Assembly (NCBI RefSeq): GCF_003731765.1
Contig: NZ_MOAL01000008.1
Location: 434,001 to 498,000, forward strand
DNA: 64,000 nt
Origin: Pseudomonas chlororaphis
GTDB lineage: Bacteria; Pseudomonadota; Gammaproteobacteria; Pseudomonadales; Pseudomonadaceae
Direction: 5' to 3'
Below are positions 1-7,953 of this stretch, one piece after another. The stretch's first letter is position 1. Each line of letters begins with the position of its first letter. The position numbers were made by a program, and so were the translations under genes. The notes under the pieces are model-generated. The model searched no databases. It was not told the origin of the DNA and saw nothing but the letters and a program-made list of their open reading frames with translations.

Positions 1-1948
1 GGAAACTCTTGCTGGCGACGGCCGGGTGATGCAGTACACGCTCGATGCTTTCGCCGATGTCGAGGGTGCTCGGATCGAAGTCATCGCCCAGCTCGGCTTC
101 GCGAACCACCGAACGGTGCATGCGCGGTGCCTTGCCCAGCAACACTTCCAGTGGCATGTCCACCGGGTTGTTGCCGAAGTGGCTATCCGTGACAGTCAAC
201 TGCGGTTCGGCCGTGGCTTCACCGACAACGGCAAACGGGCAACGCTCACGTTCGCAGATGGCCTGGAAGCGCGCGAAGTCTTCAGGGCCGACCGCCAGGA
301 CGTAACGCTCCTGGGATTCGTTGCTCCAGATTTCGTGCGGGGCCATGCCCGGCTCGTCGTTCGGAATGTTGCGCAGTTCGAAACGGCCACCGCGGTCGCC
401 GTCGTTGACCAGTTCCGGGAAGGCGTTGGACAGACCGCCCGCCCCCACGTCGTGGATGAAGCTGATCGGGTTCTTGTCGCCCAACTGCCAGCAACGGTCG
501 ATCACTTCCTGGCAACGACGCTCCATTTCAGGGTTTTCACGCTGAACGGACGCGAAGTCCAGGTCCGCCGAACTGGTGCCGGTGGCCATGGAAGAAGCCG
601 CGCCGCCGCCCAGGCCGATCAGCATCGCCGGGCCGCCGAGCACGATCAGCTTGGAGCCCACGACGATTTCGCCTTTCTTGACGTGTTCTTCACGGATGTT
701 GCCCATGCCGCCGGCCAACATGATCGGCTTGTGGTAACCGCGAACCTCGTCGCCATGGGGCGTGCTGATCGACTGCTCGAAGGTACGGAAGTAGCCGGTC
801 AGGGCCGGACGACCGAATTCGTTGTTGAACGCAGCGCCGCCCAGCGGGCCTTCGATCATGATGTCCAGCGCGGTGACAATGCGCTCAGGCTTGCCGTACG
901 CCACTTCCCACGGCTGTTCGAAGCCCGGGATCTGCAGGTTGGACACGGTGAAACCGGTCAGGCCAGCCTTGGGCTTGGCGCCACGACCGGTGGCGCCTTC
1001 GTCGCGAATCTCGCCGCCGGAACCGGTGGACGCGCCCGGGAAGGGAGCGATCGCGGTTGGGTGGTTATGGGTCTCGACCTTCATCAGGATGTGCACCGGC
1101 TCTTGCACCGCGCCGTACTGGCGGGTTTCAGGGTCCGGGAAGAAGCGGCCGGCAACGTTGCCGACGATCACCGAGGCGTTGTCTTTATAAGCCGACAACA
1201 CGCCTTCGCTGTGCATCTGATAGGTGTTCTTGATCATGCCGAACAGGCTTTTTTCCTGGCTCTGACCGTCAATATCCCAACTGGCGTTGAAGATCTTGTG
1301 GCGGCAGTGCTCGGAGTTGGCCTGGGCGAACATCATCAGTTCGATGTCGTGCGGGTTGCGCTTGAGACCGATGAAGGCGTTGACCAGGTAATCGATCTCG
1401 TCTTCAGCCAGGGCCAGGCCCAACTCGGTGTTGGCCTGCTCCAGCGCAGCGCGGCCGCCGCCGAGGATGTCGATGGCGGTCAGCGGCTTCGGCTCGGCGT
1501 GGCTGAACAAGCCGGATGCCTGCTCGAGGTTGCCGAGGACGATCTGGGTCATGCGGTCGTGCAGGGAATCGGCGACCTGTTGCGCCTCAGCTTCGCTGAA
1601 CTCGCCGGTCACGTAGAACGCAATACCACGCTCCAGGCGCTGGATCTTGCCCAGGCCACAGTTGCGGGCGATATCGCTGGCCTTGCTCGACCAGGGCGAG
1701 ATGGTGCCGAAACGCGGCAACACCAGGAACAGTCGGCCGGTGGGTTCTTGTACCGGTACGCTTGGGCCGTACTTCAGAAGGCGCGCAAGCACCTGCTGTT
1801 CGTCGCCGGTCAGGTCGCCGGTAACTTCGGCGAAGTGAGCGAATTCAGCATACAAGCCACTGACAGCCGGGACAGATCGGCTCAGTTGCTCAAGGAGTTT
1901 GCTGTGGCGAAAGGCAGAAAGGGCAGGAGCGCCGCGCAGGATCAACAT
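1..1948 (-). CDS. purL: Phosphoribosylformylglycinamidine synthase (FGAM synthetase), N-terminal half; gene runs off the left edge
   Basis: Large-type PurL catalyses the fourth step of purine synthesis: FGAR, glutamine and ATP give FGAM in the cytoplasm. The reverse strand stays open from an ATG at 1948 (MLILRGAPALSAFRHSKL) to the window edge, about 649 codons of a protein usually near 1300 residues. It contains the family sequences ANSEHCRHKIFNASW, ETHNHPTAIAPFPGASTG and GGGAASSMATG, which cover the N-terminal domain and the first FGAM synthetase domain. The C-terminal glutaminase domain lies outside the window. It diverges from mltF, a common Pseudomonas arrangement. A weak promoter may include TAGAAT read on the minus strand at 1992-1997, but its -35 is poor. 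Confidence 0.97.
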   Translation of the reverse strand, partial: MLILRGAPALSAFRHSKLLEQLSRSVPAVSGLYAEFAHFAEVTGDLTGDEQQVLARLLKYGPSVPVQEPTGRLFLVLPRFGTISPWSSKASDIARNCGLGKIQRLERGIAFYVTGEFSEAEAQQVADSLHDRMTQIVLGNLEQASGLFSHAEPKPLTAIDILGGGRAALEQANTELGLALAEDEIDYLVNAFIGLKRNPHDIELMMFAQANSEHCRHKIFNASWDIDGQSQEKSLFGMIKNTYQMHSEGVLSAYKDNASVIVGNVAGRFFPDPETRQYGAVQEPVHILMKVETHNHPTAIAPFPGASTGSGGEIRDEGATGRGAKPKAGLTGFTVSNLQIPGFEQPWEVAYGKPERIVTALDIMIEGPLGGAAFNNEFGRPALTGYFRTFEQSISTPHGDEVRGYHKPIMLAGGMGNIREEHVKKGEIVVGSKLIVLGGPAMLIGLGGGAASSMATGTSSADLDFASVQRENPEMERRCQEVIDRCWQLGDKNPISFIHDVGAGGLSNAFPELVNDGDRGGRFELRNIPNDEPGMAPHEIWSNESQERYVLAVGPEDFARFQAICERERCPFAVVGEATAEPQLTVTDSHFGNNPVDMPLEVLLGKAPRMHRSVVREAELGDDFDPSTLDIGESIERVLHHPAVASKSF

Positions 1949-2235
1949 CTTCGGGACAGCCTCGGGAAGGGGGTGTGCTTTGAGGCCGTGCATTCTAACG
2001 TAAACCGCCCGCAACGGCACTCGAAACGCTACGCAGGGCAGCGGTCAGGCGTCGGCCCATGACTGGCCCCCTATAACAAAGGGGGATCAAGGCCATTCAG
2101 ACGGGTTATTTACAAGGGGTTGGCAGCGCCCGATGCCCCATTCTTGAGGGCTGCAGCCGGGAGCGGAAATCTCTAGCAGACAAGCCCTTCGCTGTCGAGA
2201 TATGGCGGCCGTTATCCTTTGCGTATACTGCGCAA
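1949..2235. promoter_or_regulatory. purL/mltF divergent intergenic region with mltF -10 box
   Basis: These 287 bases hold no credible gene. TATACT at 2224-2229 is a good -10 element for mltF. It lies between the arms TTTGCG (2218-2223) and CGCAAA (2231-2236), a perfect 6-bp inverted repeat whose right arm reaches the first base of the mltF ATG. No convincing -35 is visible. Spacing predicts transcription starting at or next to the ATG, so mltF mRNA may be nearly leaderless. Confidence 0.45.
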
Positions 2236-3696
2236 ATGTTTTCCCCTATGGCGTTACGTCCGCGCTGGGCCAAGTGGCTTATCGCAACTGGACTCTTCCT
2301 GATGCTCGGTGCCTGTGTTGAAAAACCCAGCACCCTGGAGCGTGTAAAGGAGGATGGTGTGCTGCGGGTGGTTACCCGTAACAGCCCGGCCACCTACTTT
2401 CAGGACCGCAACGGCGAAACCGGCTTCGAATACGAGCTGGTGAAGCGCTTCGCCGACGATTTGGGGGTGGAGTTGAAGATCGAAACCGCCGACAACCTCG
2501 ACGACCTCTTCGACCAGCTAGGCAAGCCCGGCGGCCCGGTGATCGCCGCTGCCGGCCTGGTCAGCAGCGACAAACGCAAGCAACAGGTACGGTTTTCCCA
2601 CTCCTACCTCGAAGTCACCCCGCAAATCATTTATCGCAACGGCCAATCGCGCCCCACCACCCCGGAAAACCTGGTGGGCAAGCACATCATGGTGCTCAAG
2701 GGCAGCACCCATGCCGAGCAGCTGGCGGACCTCAAGCTCAAGTACCCCGGCATCGAATACGAAGAGTCTGATGCGGTGGAGGTGGTCGACCTGCTACGCA
2801 TGGTCGATGAAGGCCAAATCGATTTGACCCTGGTGGACTCCAACGAACTGGCAATGAACCAGGTGTATTTCCCCAACGTGCGGGTCGCCTTCGACCTGGG
2901 CGATGCCAAGAGCCAGAGCTGGGCCGTGGCTGCGGGCGAAGACAACAGCCTGCTCAACGAGATCAACGCGTTCCTCGACAAGGTTGAGAAGAACGGCACC
3001 CTGCAACGCTTGAAAGACCGCTATTACGGCCACGTGGACGTCCTCGGCTACGTCGGCGCCTACACCTTTGCCCAGCACCTGCAACAGCGCCTGCCCAAGT
3101 ACGAAAAGCACTTCAAGGCCTCGGCCAAAACGGAAAAAGTCGACTGGCGCCTGCTGGCAGCCGTGGGTTATCAGGAGTCCATGTGGCAACCGGCCGTGAC
3201 CTCCAAGACCGGCGTACGCGGCCTGATGATGCTGACCCAGAACACCGCCCAGGCCATGGGCGTGTCCAACCGCCTGGACCCCAAGCAGAGCATCAGCGGC
3301 GGCGCCAAGTACCTGGCCCTGATCAAGGATCAGTTGGATGAAAAGATCGAGGAGCCGGATCGCACCTGGTTCGCCCTCGCCGCCTATAACGTCGGCACCG
3401 GCCACCTGGACGACGCACGCAAGCTGGCGGAAAAAGAGGGGCTCAACCCCAACAAGTGGCTGGACGTGAAGAAAATGCTCCCGCGCCTGTCGCAAAAGCA
3501 GTGGTACAGCAAGACCCGCTATGGCTACGCCCGAGGCGGCGAGCCGGTGCATTTCGTGGCCAACATCCGTCGCTACTACGACATTCTGACCTGGGTGACC
3601 CAGCCGCAGCTGGAGGGTGACCAAGTGGCCGAAGGCAACCTGCATGTGCCCGGCGTAGACAAGACCAAGCCCACGGAAGAAAACCCGCCGCTTTAA
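2236..3696 (+). CDS. mltF: Membrane-bound lytic murein transglycosylase F
   Basis: MltF cleaves the MurNAc-GlcNAc bond of peptidoglycan, forming 1,6-anhydro ends. The 486-residue product starts with a hydrophobic signal segment (about residues 13-27) ending in a lipobox-like LMLGAC, so it is probably outer-membrane anchored. Residues about 35-265 form a type-3 solute-binding domain (GVLRVVTRNSPATYF, GETGFEYELVKRFAD). Residues about 290-450 are the SLT domain with the catalytic Glu in GYQESMWQP and the family motifs GLMMLTQNTA and ALAAYNVGTGHL. The start keeps the MF N terminus I recall for Pseudomonas MltF, but there is no Shine-Dalgarno sequence; ATG at 2248 is an alternative. Confidence 0.95.
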   Translation: MFSPMALRPRWAKWLIATGLFLMLGACVEKPSTLERVKEDGVLRVVTRNSPATYFQDRNGETGFEYELVKRFADDLGVELKIETADNLDDLFDQLGKPGGPVIAAAGLVSSDKRKQQVRFSHSYLEVTPQIIYRNGQSRPTTPENLVGKHIMVLKGSTHAEQLADLKLKYPGIEYEESDAVEVVDLLRMVDEGQIDLTLVDSNELAMNQVYFPNVRVAFDLGDAKSQSWAVAAGEDNSLLNEINAFLDKVEKNGTLQRLKDRYYGHVDVLGYVGAYTFAQHLQQRLPKYEKHFKASAKTEKVDWRLLAAVGYQESMWQPAVTSKTGVRGLMMLTQNTAQAMGVSNRLDPKQSISGGAKYLALIKDQLDEKIEEPDRTWFALAAYNVGTGHLDDARKLAEKEGLNPNKWLDVKKMLPRLSQKQWYSKTRYGYARGGEPVHFVANIRRYYDILTWVTQPQLEGDQVAEGNLHVPGVDKTKPTEENPPL

Positions 3697-3699
3697 GCC

Positions 3700-3745
3700 C
3701 TTCGCTGGCCAGCCAGCTCCCACAGGAGCCGGCTCGCCGGCGATC
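3700..3745. repeat. REPIN-like inverted pair between mltF and pdxJ
   Basis: Two inverted REP-type half-units, TTCGCTGGCCAGCCAGCTCC from 3701 and GGAGCCGGCTCGCCGGCGA from 3725, are separated by a few bases. They form a hairpin between the convergent ends of mltF and pdxJ. It resembles the other GGCAAGCCGGCTCC-type repeats in this window and may also act as a bidirectional terminator. Confidence 0.7.
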
Positions 3746-3750
3746 ACTCC

Positions 3751-4494
3751 TCAGGCCTTCGCGGCCGCCACGATCAACGCCTTCATTTCCGCCACTGCAC
3801 CTTTGAAACCCACGAACAGCGCATGTGCCACCAAGGCGTGACCGATGTTCAGCTCATTGATGCCCTTGATCGCCGCTACAGCTTCAACGTTGTGGTAATG
3901 CAGGCCGTGGCCGGCATTGACGATCAAACCCTGGGCCAAGCCCACGGCCACCCCTTCGACAATGCGTTGCAGCTCGTCCGCCACTTCGCTCGGGGTCTGG
4001 GCATCGGCGTAGCGCCCGGTGTGCAGCTCGATGGCCGGCGCGCCGACCCGCCGCGAGGCTTCGATCTGACGCTCGTCGGCGTCGATGAACAAAGACACTT
4101 CGGCACCGATCTTCGACAGGCGCTCTACCGCAGCCTTGATCCGCGCTTCCTGACCGGCCACGTCCAGGCCACCCTCGGTGGTCAGCTCCTGGCGGGTTTC
4201 CGGCACCAGGCAGATATGCGCCGGACGGATACGCTCGGCGAACGCCATCATTTCTTCGGTGACGCCCATCTCGAAGTTCATGCGGGTCTGCAGCACGTCC
4301 TTGAGCAGCAACACGTCGCGCTCCTGAATATGCCGGCGGTCTTCGCGCAGGTGCACGGTGATGCCGTCAGCACCCGCCTCTTCCGCATCCAGGGCCGCCT
4401 TGACCGGATCGGGGTAACGGGTACCCCGGGCCTGGCGCAAGGTGGCAACGTGGTCGATGTTCACGCCGAGAAGAATGCGGTTGCTGGTGCTCAC
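3751..4494 (-). CDS. pdxJ: Pyridoxine 5'-phosphate synthase
   Basis: PdxJ condenses 1-deoxy-D-xylulose 5-phosphate with 3-amino-2-oxopropyl phosphate to make pyridoxine 5'-phosphate, the last ring-forming step of DXP-dependent vitamin B6 synthesis. The 247-residue protein has the usual length and motifs: NIDHVATLRQARGT at the N terminus, ADGITVHLREDRRHI with the active-site His/Arg cluster, FEMGVTEEM, CLVPETRQELTTEGGLD, and VNAGHGLHYHNV near the phosphate site. It is the last gene of the leftward lepA-lepB-rnc-era-recO-pdxJ group, 49 bases after recO, an order conserved in Pseudomonas. Confidence 0.97.
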   Translation of the reverse strand: MSTSNRILLGVNIDHVATLRQARGTRYPDPVKAALDAEEAGADGITVHLREDRRHIQERDVLLLKDVLQTRMNFEMGVTEEMMAFAERIRPAHICLVPETRQELTTEGGLDVAGQEARIKAAVERLSKIGAEVSLFIDADERQIEASRRVGAPAIELHTGRYADAQTPSEVADELQRIVEGVAVGLAQGLIVNAGHGLHYHNVEAVAAIKGINELNIGHALVAHALFVGFKGAVAEMKALIVAAAKA

Positions 4495-4543
4495 GGAAGC
4501 GCTCCTGAATAAATGAAGATTCGGCGCACAGCATACGGGGAGA

Positions 4544-5233
4544 CTAAGGCTTGCGAAACAACTCGCGACTGACCAGAGGCCGACCGCCCAAGTGCACCGC
4601 CAGGGCCTGGCGCATCAGGCGCTTGGCCGCCGACAGGGCACCGGCGGCGCTCCAGTCAGCTTCAGCCATGGCCAGCAGCTCGGTGCCGTTGAACAACCCC
4701 GGTTGCAACAGGTAGACCCGCTCCAGTCCGGCATCCACTTGCAGGCGATACAGGCCGTCGGCCGCAATGGCCTCACCATGAATGTCCGCGTCCAGGGCAA
4801 AGCCGTAGCCCAGATCATCCAACAGCCGCCACTCGAATGAACGCAACAAGGGTTCCAGGGGGCGCCCTTCAGCCAGGGCCAGCAAGGTCGCGGCGTAATG
4901 GTCAAAGACCGCAGGGTGGGGATCTTCCGCCGGGAGCAGGCGAATCAGCAGCTCATTGAGGTACAGGCCACTGAACAGGGCCTCGCCATTGAGCCAGGTG
5001 GACACCCCGGCACTTTCCATGCGCCCGACATTCTTCAGCTCGCCACGCCCGCGAAATTCCACTTCCAGAGGCACGAAGGGCCGCGCCAGGGTTCCGGCCT
5101 TGCCCCGGGCACTGCGCAGTACTGCGCGCAGGCGACCTTGGGGCGTGAGGAAATCCACCAGGGCGCTGTTCTCGCGGTAGGCGCGGCTGTGCAACACATA
5201 AGCGGGCTGGCCGAGAGGGGCGTTGCTGGACAT
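4544..5233 (-). CDS. recO: DNA repair protein RecO
   Basis: RecO works with RecR and RecF to load RecA on SSB-coated single-stranded DNA and anneals complementary strands. The 229-residue protein begins MSSNAPLGQPAYVLHSRAYREN, the start of the N-terminal OB fold (about residues 8-80), followed by the helical C-terminal domain (LLRSFEWRLLDDLGYGFALD). The four-cysteine zinc motif of some RecO proteins is absent, as in other gammaproteobacterial members. It lies between era and pdxJ; the 112-base gap to era carries a REP half-unit. Confidence 0.95.
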   Translation of the reverse strand: MSSNAPLGQPAYVLHSRAYRENSALVDFLTPQGRLRAVLRSARGKAGTLARPFVPLEVEFRGRGELKNVGRMESAGVSTWLNGEALFSGLYLNELLIRLLPAEDPHPAVFDHYAATLLALAEGRPLEPLLRSFEWRLLDDLGYGFALDADIHGEAIAADGLYRLQVDAGLERVYLLQPGLFNGTELLAMAEADWSAAGALSAAKRLMRQALAVHLGGRPLVSRELFRKP

Positions 5234-5290
5234 GGCTGGCAGAGGATCTCAGGGTTGATCCGGGAGGGGCAGGCTCGGTTGGAGAACCTG

Positions 5291-5314
5291 GATCGCCGGC
5301 AAGCCGACTCCTAC
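5291..5314. repeat. Single REP-type half-unit between era and recO
   Basis: GATCGCCGGCAAGCCGACTCC followed by TAC matches the consensus half of the REP elements found elsewhere in this window (GCCGGCAAGCCGGCTCCTAC) with one change. No inverted partner is visible nearby, so it looks like a solitary REP. Confidence 0.6.
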
Positions 5315-5345
5315 AGGGGGTAGGTGCCGGTTGCCGGTGAGGGCT

Positions 5346-6248
5346 TTAGAGGTCGCCGTAGCCCAGGGAACGCAGGGCGCGTTCATCGTCGGACCAGCCG
5401 CCTTTGACCTTGACCCAGAGGTTGAGCATGACCTTGGAGTCGAACAGCAACTCCATGTCTTTGCGCGCCTCGGTACCGATGCGCTTGATGCGCTCACCCT
5501 TGTCACCAATGATGATTTTCTTCTGGCCATCACGCTCGACCAGGATCAGGGCGTGGATGTGCAAGGTCTTGCCCTGCTGCTTGAACTCTTCGATTTCCAC
5601 GGTGATCTGGTACGGCAGCTCAGCACCCAACTGGCGCATGATCTTCTCGCGCACCAGTTCTGCGGCGAGGAAACGACTGCTGCGGTCGGTGATCTGGTCT
5701 TCTGGGAAGAAGTGATCGTTTTCCGGAAGGTGCTGGGCGATCAGGCCTTCCAGGGCATCAAGGTTGTGCCCGTGCTGAGCGGAGATCGGCACGATCTGCG
5801 CATTCGGCAACTGCTCCTGCAACCAGCTCAGGTGCGGCATCAGCTCGGCTTTGTCTTCGATGCGGTCGGTCTTGTTCAGCGCGACGATCAGTGGGCCGGT
5901 CACGTACTGCACGCGCTCGAGAACCATCTGGTCTTCGTCGGTCCACTTGGTGCGATCCACCACGAAGATCACCACATCGACGTCTTTCAACGCCGCTGAA
6001 GCGGTCTTGTTCATGTAGCGGTTCAGGGCTTTCTCGCCGCCTTTGTGCATGCCCGGGGTGTCAACGTAGACCGCTTGCACGCTGCCTTCGGTCTTGATGC
6101 CCAGCATGTTGTGGCGGGTGGTCTGCGGCTTGCGCGAGGTGATCGCCAGCTTCTGGCCGAGGATGTGGTTCAGCAGCGTCGACTTGCCCACGTTCGGGCG
6201 GCCAACGATGGCGACATAGCCACAGCGTGTTGCAGTTGAATCAGTCAT
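5346..6248 (-). CDS. era: GTPase Era, 16S rRNA-binding ribosome assembly factor
   Basis: Era binds the 3' end of 16S rRNA and assists 30S maturation. The 300-residue product from ATG 6248 (MTDSTATRCGYVAIVGRPN) has G1 GRPNVGKST, G3 DTPG, G4 NKTD and G5 SAQHG in the GTPase half, and a C-terminal KH domain (IIIGDKGERIKRIGTEARKD, then LWVKVKGGW). An in-frame ATG at 6272 would add eight residues, but the 6248 start overlaps the rnc stop by 8 bases, typical of a coupled pair and of the usual family N terminus. Confidence 0.97.
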   Translation of the reverse strand: MTDSTATRCGYVAIVGRPNVGKSTLLNHILGQKLAITSRKPQTTRHNMLGIKTEGSVQAVYVDTPGMHKGGEKALNRYMNKTASAALKDVDVVIFVVDRTKWTDEDQMVLERVQYVTGPLIVALNKTDRIEDKAELMPHLSWLQEQLPNAQIVPISAQHGHNLDALEGLIAQHLPENDHFFPEDQITDRSSRFLAAELVREKIMRQLGAELPYQITVEIEEFKQQGKTLHIHALILVERDGQKKIIIGDKGERIKRIGTEARKDMELLFDSKVMLNLWVKVKGGWSDDERALRSLGYGDL

Positions 6249-6930
6249 GGCCATTCTCCACGCCCAGGGCAATCAGTGCTGCAGCGGCCGCTACCTGTTC
6301 GGCAATACGACGACTCACACCCTGACCTCGGCTTTTTTCGTTCAGTAAGGTGATCTCGCATTCGACGAAGAACGTCCGGCAATGCGGCTCACCCTGGATA
6401 TCCACCACTTCGTAACGCGGCAGCTCACAGGCCCGGGACTGCAGGAACTCCTGCAGGCGGGTTTTCGGATCCTTGTTGGTATCGACCAGGGTCAGGCTCT
6501 CGAACTCGGACGTCAGCCAGGACAGCACGCGATCGCGGGCGGTCTCCATGCCAGCATCCAGATAGATCGCACCGATCAAGGCCTCCAGAGCATCGGCGAG
6601 GATCGACTCACGGCGGAAACCGCCACTCTTCAACTCACCAGACCCCAGGCGCAGGTATTCACCCAAATCGAAACCACGGGCCAGCACCGCCAGTGTTTCA
6701 CCTTTCACCAGGCGCGCGCGCAAACGCGACAACTGGCCTTCGCGAGCCTGGGGGAAACGCTCGAACAGCGCTTCGCCGGCGACGAAGTTGAGAATGGCAT
6801 CACCGAGGAATTCCAGGCGTTCGTTGTTACGCCCGGCAAAACTGCGGTGCGTAAGAGCCAGGACCATCAGTTCCTGGTCCTTGAAGGTGTAGCCGAGCTG
6901 ACGCTCGAGACGGCTTAAAGAAACGCTCAC
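6241..6930 (-). CDS. rnc: Ribonuclease III
   Basis: RNase III cuts double-stranded RNA, processing rRNA precursors and regulating mRNAs. The 229-residue protein carries the signature NERLEFLGDAIL at about residues 35-46 with the metal-binding Glu/Asp residues, a second acidic cluster in DALEALIGAIYLDAG, and a C-terminal dsRNA-binding domain from about residue 155 (DPKTRLQEFLQSR ... RRIAEQVAAAAALIAL). It overlaps era by 8 bases and follows lepB in the same direction, the conserved lepB-rnc-era order. Confidence 0.97.
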   Translation of the reverse strand: MSVSLSRLERQLGYTFKDQELMVLALTHRSFAGRNNERLEFLGDAILNFVAGEALFERFPQAREGQLSRLRARLVKGETLAVLARGFDLGEYLRLGSGELKSGGFRRESILADALEALIGAIYLDAGMETARDRVLSWLTSEFESLTLVDTNKDPKTRLQEFLQSRACELPRYEVVDIQGEPHCRTFFVECEITLLNEKSRGQGVSRRIAEQVAAAAALIALGVENGHD

Positions 6931-7069
6931 GGTTTACCCATATCTGATTGGTGGCACCGGCGGCCATCGACGACTGACGCTGTGTTCAAATTTACATCCT
7001 GGCTACTGTTACAAGCTTGTGCGTAGTGCACAGGGCCGGACGAATTGTCCGAGCCCTAGAAAAGCATTC

Positions 7070-7089
7070 GGCGCTGTGTTCACAGCGCC
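7070..7089 (-). terminator. Hairpin downstream of lepB
   Basis: GGCGCTGTG and CACAGCGCC form a perfect 9-bp stem with a two-base loop immediately after the lepB stop. On the minus strand it is followed by GAATGCTTTTC, so the U-run is short and displaced. It may be a partial terminator or an RNA-processing hairpin between lepB and rnc. Confidence 0.45.
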
Positions 7090-7096
7090 GCTTGTC

Positions 7097-7948
7097 TTAC
7101 TTGATCAACCCGACCCGCGAGAAACTCGGCAGGTGGCTGAACTTGGGTTCCGGCCAACTCATCCAGACCGCAAAGGCCTTGCCGACGATATTTTCGTCGG
7201 GGACCATGCCCTGCATTTCCTTGGGAATGCTGGCATCGTTCCAGTAACGGCTGTCGTTCGAGTTGTCGCGGTTATCGCCCATCATGAAGTAGTGACCGGC
7301 GGGAACGGTCCATTGGCCGCCCTGCATCGAGCGATTAATGGCTTTGTGGACCATGTGCTCGGAGTCGCCGACCTGCTCCTTGTACACCGCTACGTCACCC
7401 AGCTGTGGGTCGTAGACGGTGCCGATCATCTGATCGGCGATCAACTGCCCGTTGACATACAGGTGCTTGTCATTGGTATAGCGCACGACATCGCCCGGCA
7501 GGCCAATCACACGCTTGATGTAATTGACGCTCGGATCAGCCGGATAGCGGAACACCATCACGTCGCCGCGCTGCGGGTTACCGATCTCGATGACTTTCTT
7601 GTCGATCACCGGCAAGCGGATCCCGTAAGAAAACTTGTTCACCAGGATGAAGTCGCCAACGTCCAGGGTGGGCTTCATCGATCCCGAAGGAATCTGAAAC
7701 GGCTCCACCAGGAACGAACGCAGCACCAGCACCAGGAACAACACCGGAAAGAACGACTTGCCGTATTCAACCAGCAGCGGCTCTTTGTTCAGCTTCTCGA
7801 CCACCACGACATCAGGCTGGCTGACGCTGTCCTGATAGGACGCGATGGCCGTCCGCCGACGCGGGGCGAAGAACACCAGATCGAGCAACGCCAGAAGACC
7901 GCAAACGGCGACAGCGATAACCAGCAACAGCGGGAAATTTAGTGACAT
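7097..7948 (-). CDS. lepB: Signal peptidase I
   Basis: LepB removes signal peptides from exported preproteins at the outer face of the inner membrane. The 283-residue protein has two N-terminal membrane segments (about residues 5-25 and 62-80). The Ser/Lys dyad is in PSGSMKPTL and in the YIKRVIGLPGD block, and box E is GDNRDNSNDSRYW. It lies 5 bases downstream of lepA, so the two are translated from one message. Confidence 0.97.
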   Translation of the reverse strand: MSLNFPLLLVIAVAVCGLLALLDLVFFAPRRRTAIASYQDSVSQPDVVVVEKLNKEPLLVEYGKSFFPVLFLVLVLRSFLVEPFQIPSGSMKPTLDVGDFILVNKFSYGIRLPVIDKKVIEIGNPQRGDVMVFRYPADPSVNYIKRVIGLPGDVVRYTNDKHLYVNGQLIADQMIGTVYDPQLGDVAVYKEQVGDSEHMVHKAINRSMQGGQWTVPAGHYFMMGDNRDNSNDSRYWNDASIPKEMQGMVPDENIVGKAFAVWMSWPEPKFSHLPSFSRVGLIK

Positions 7949-7953
7949 AGGAC

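Noticed and set aside
26..2062. A 678-codon rightward open frame over purL
   Set aside because: The opposite strand encodes unmistakable PurL motifs; this frame is its shadow.
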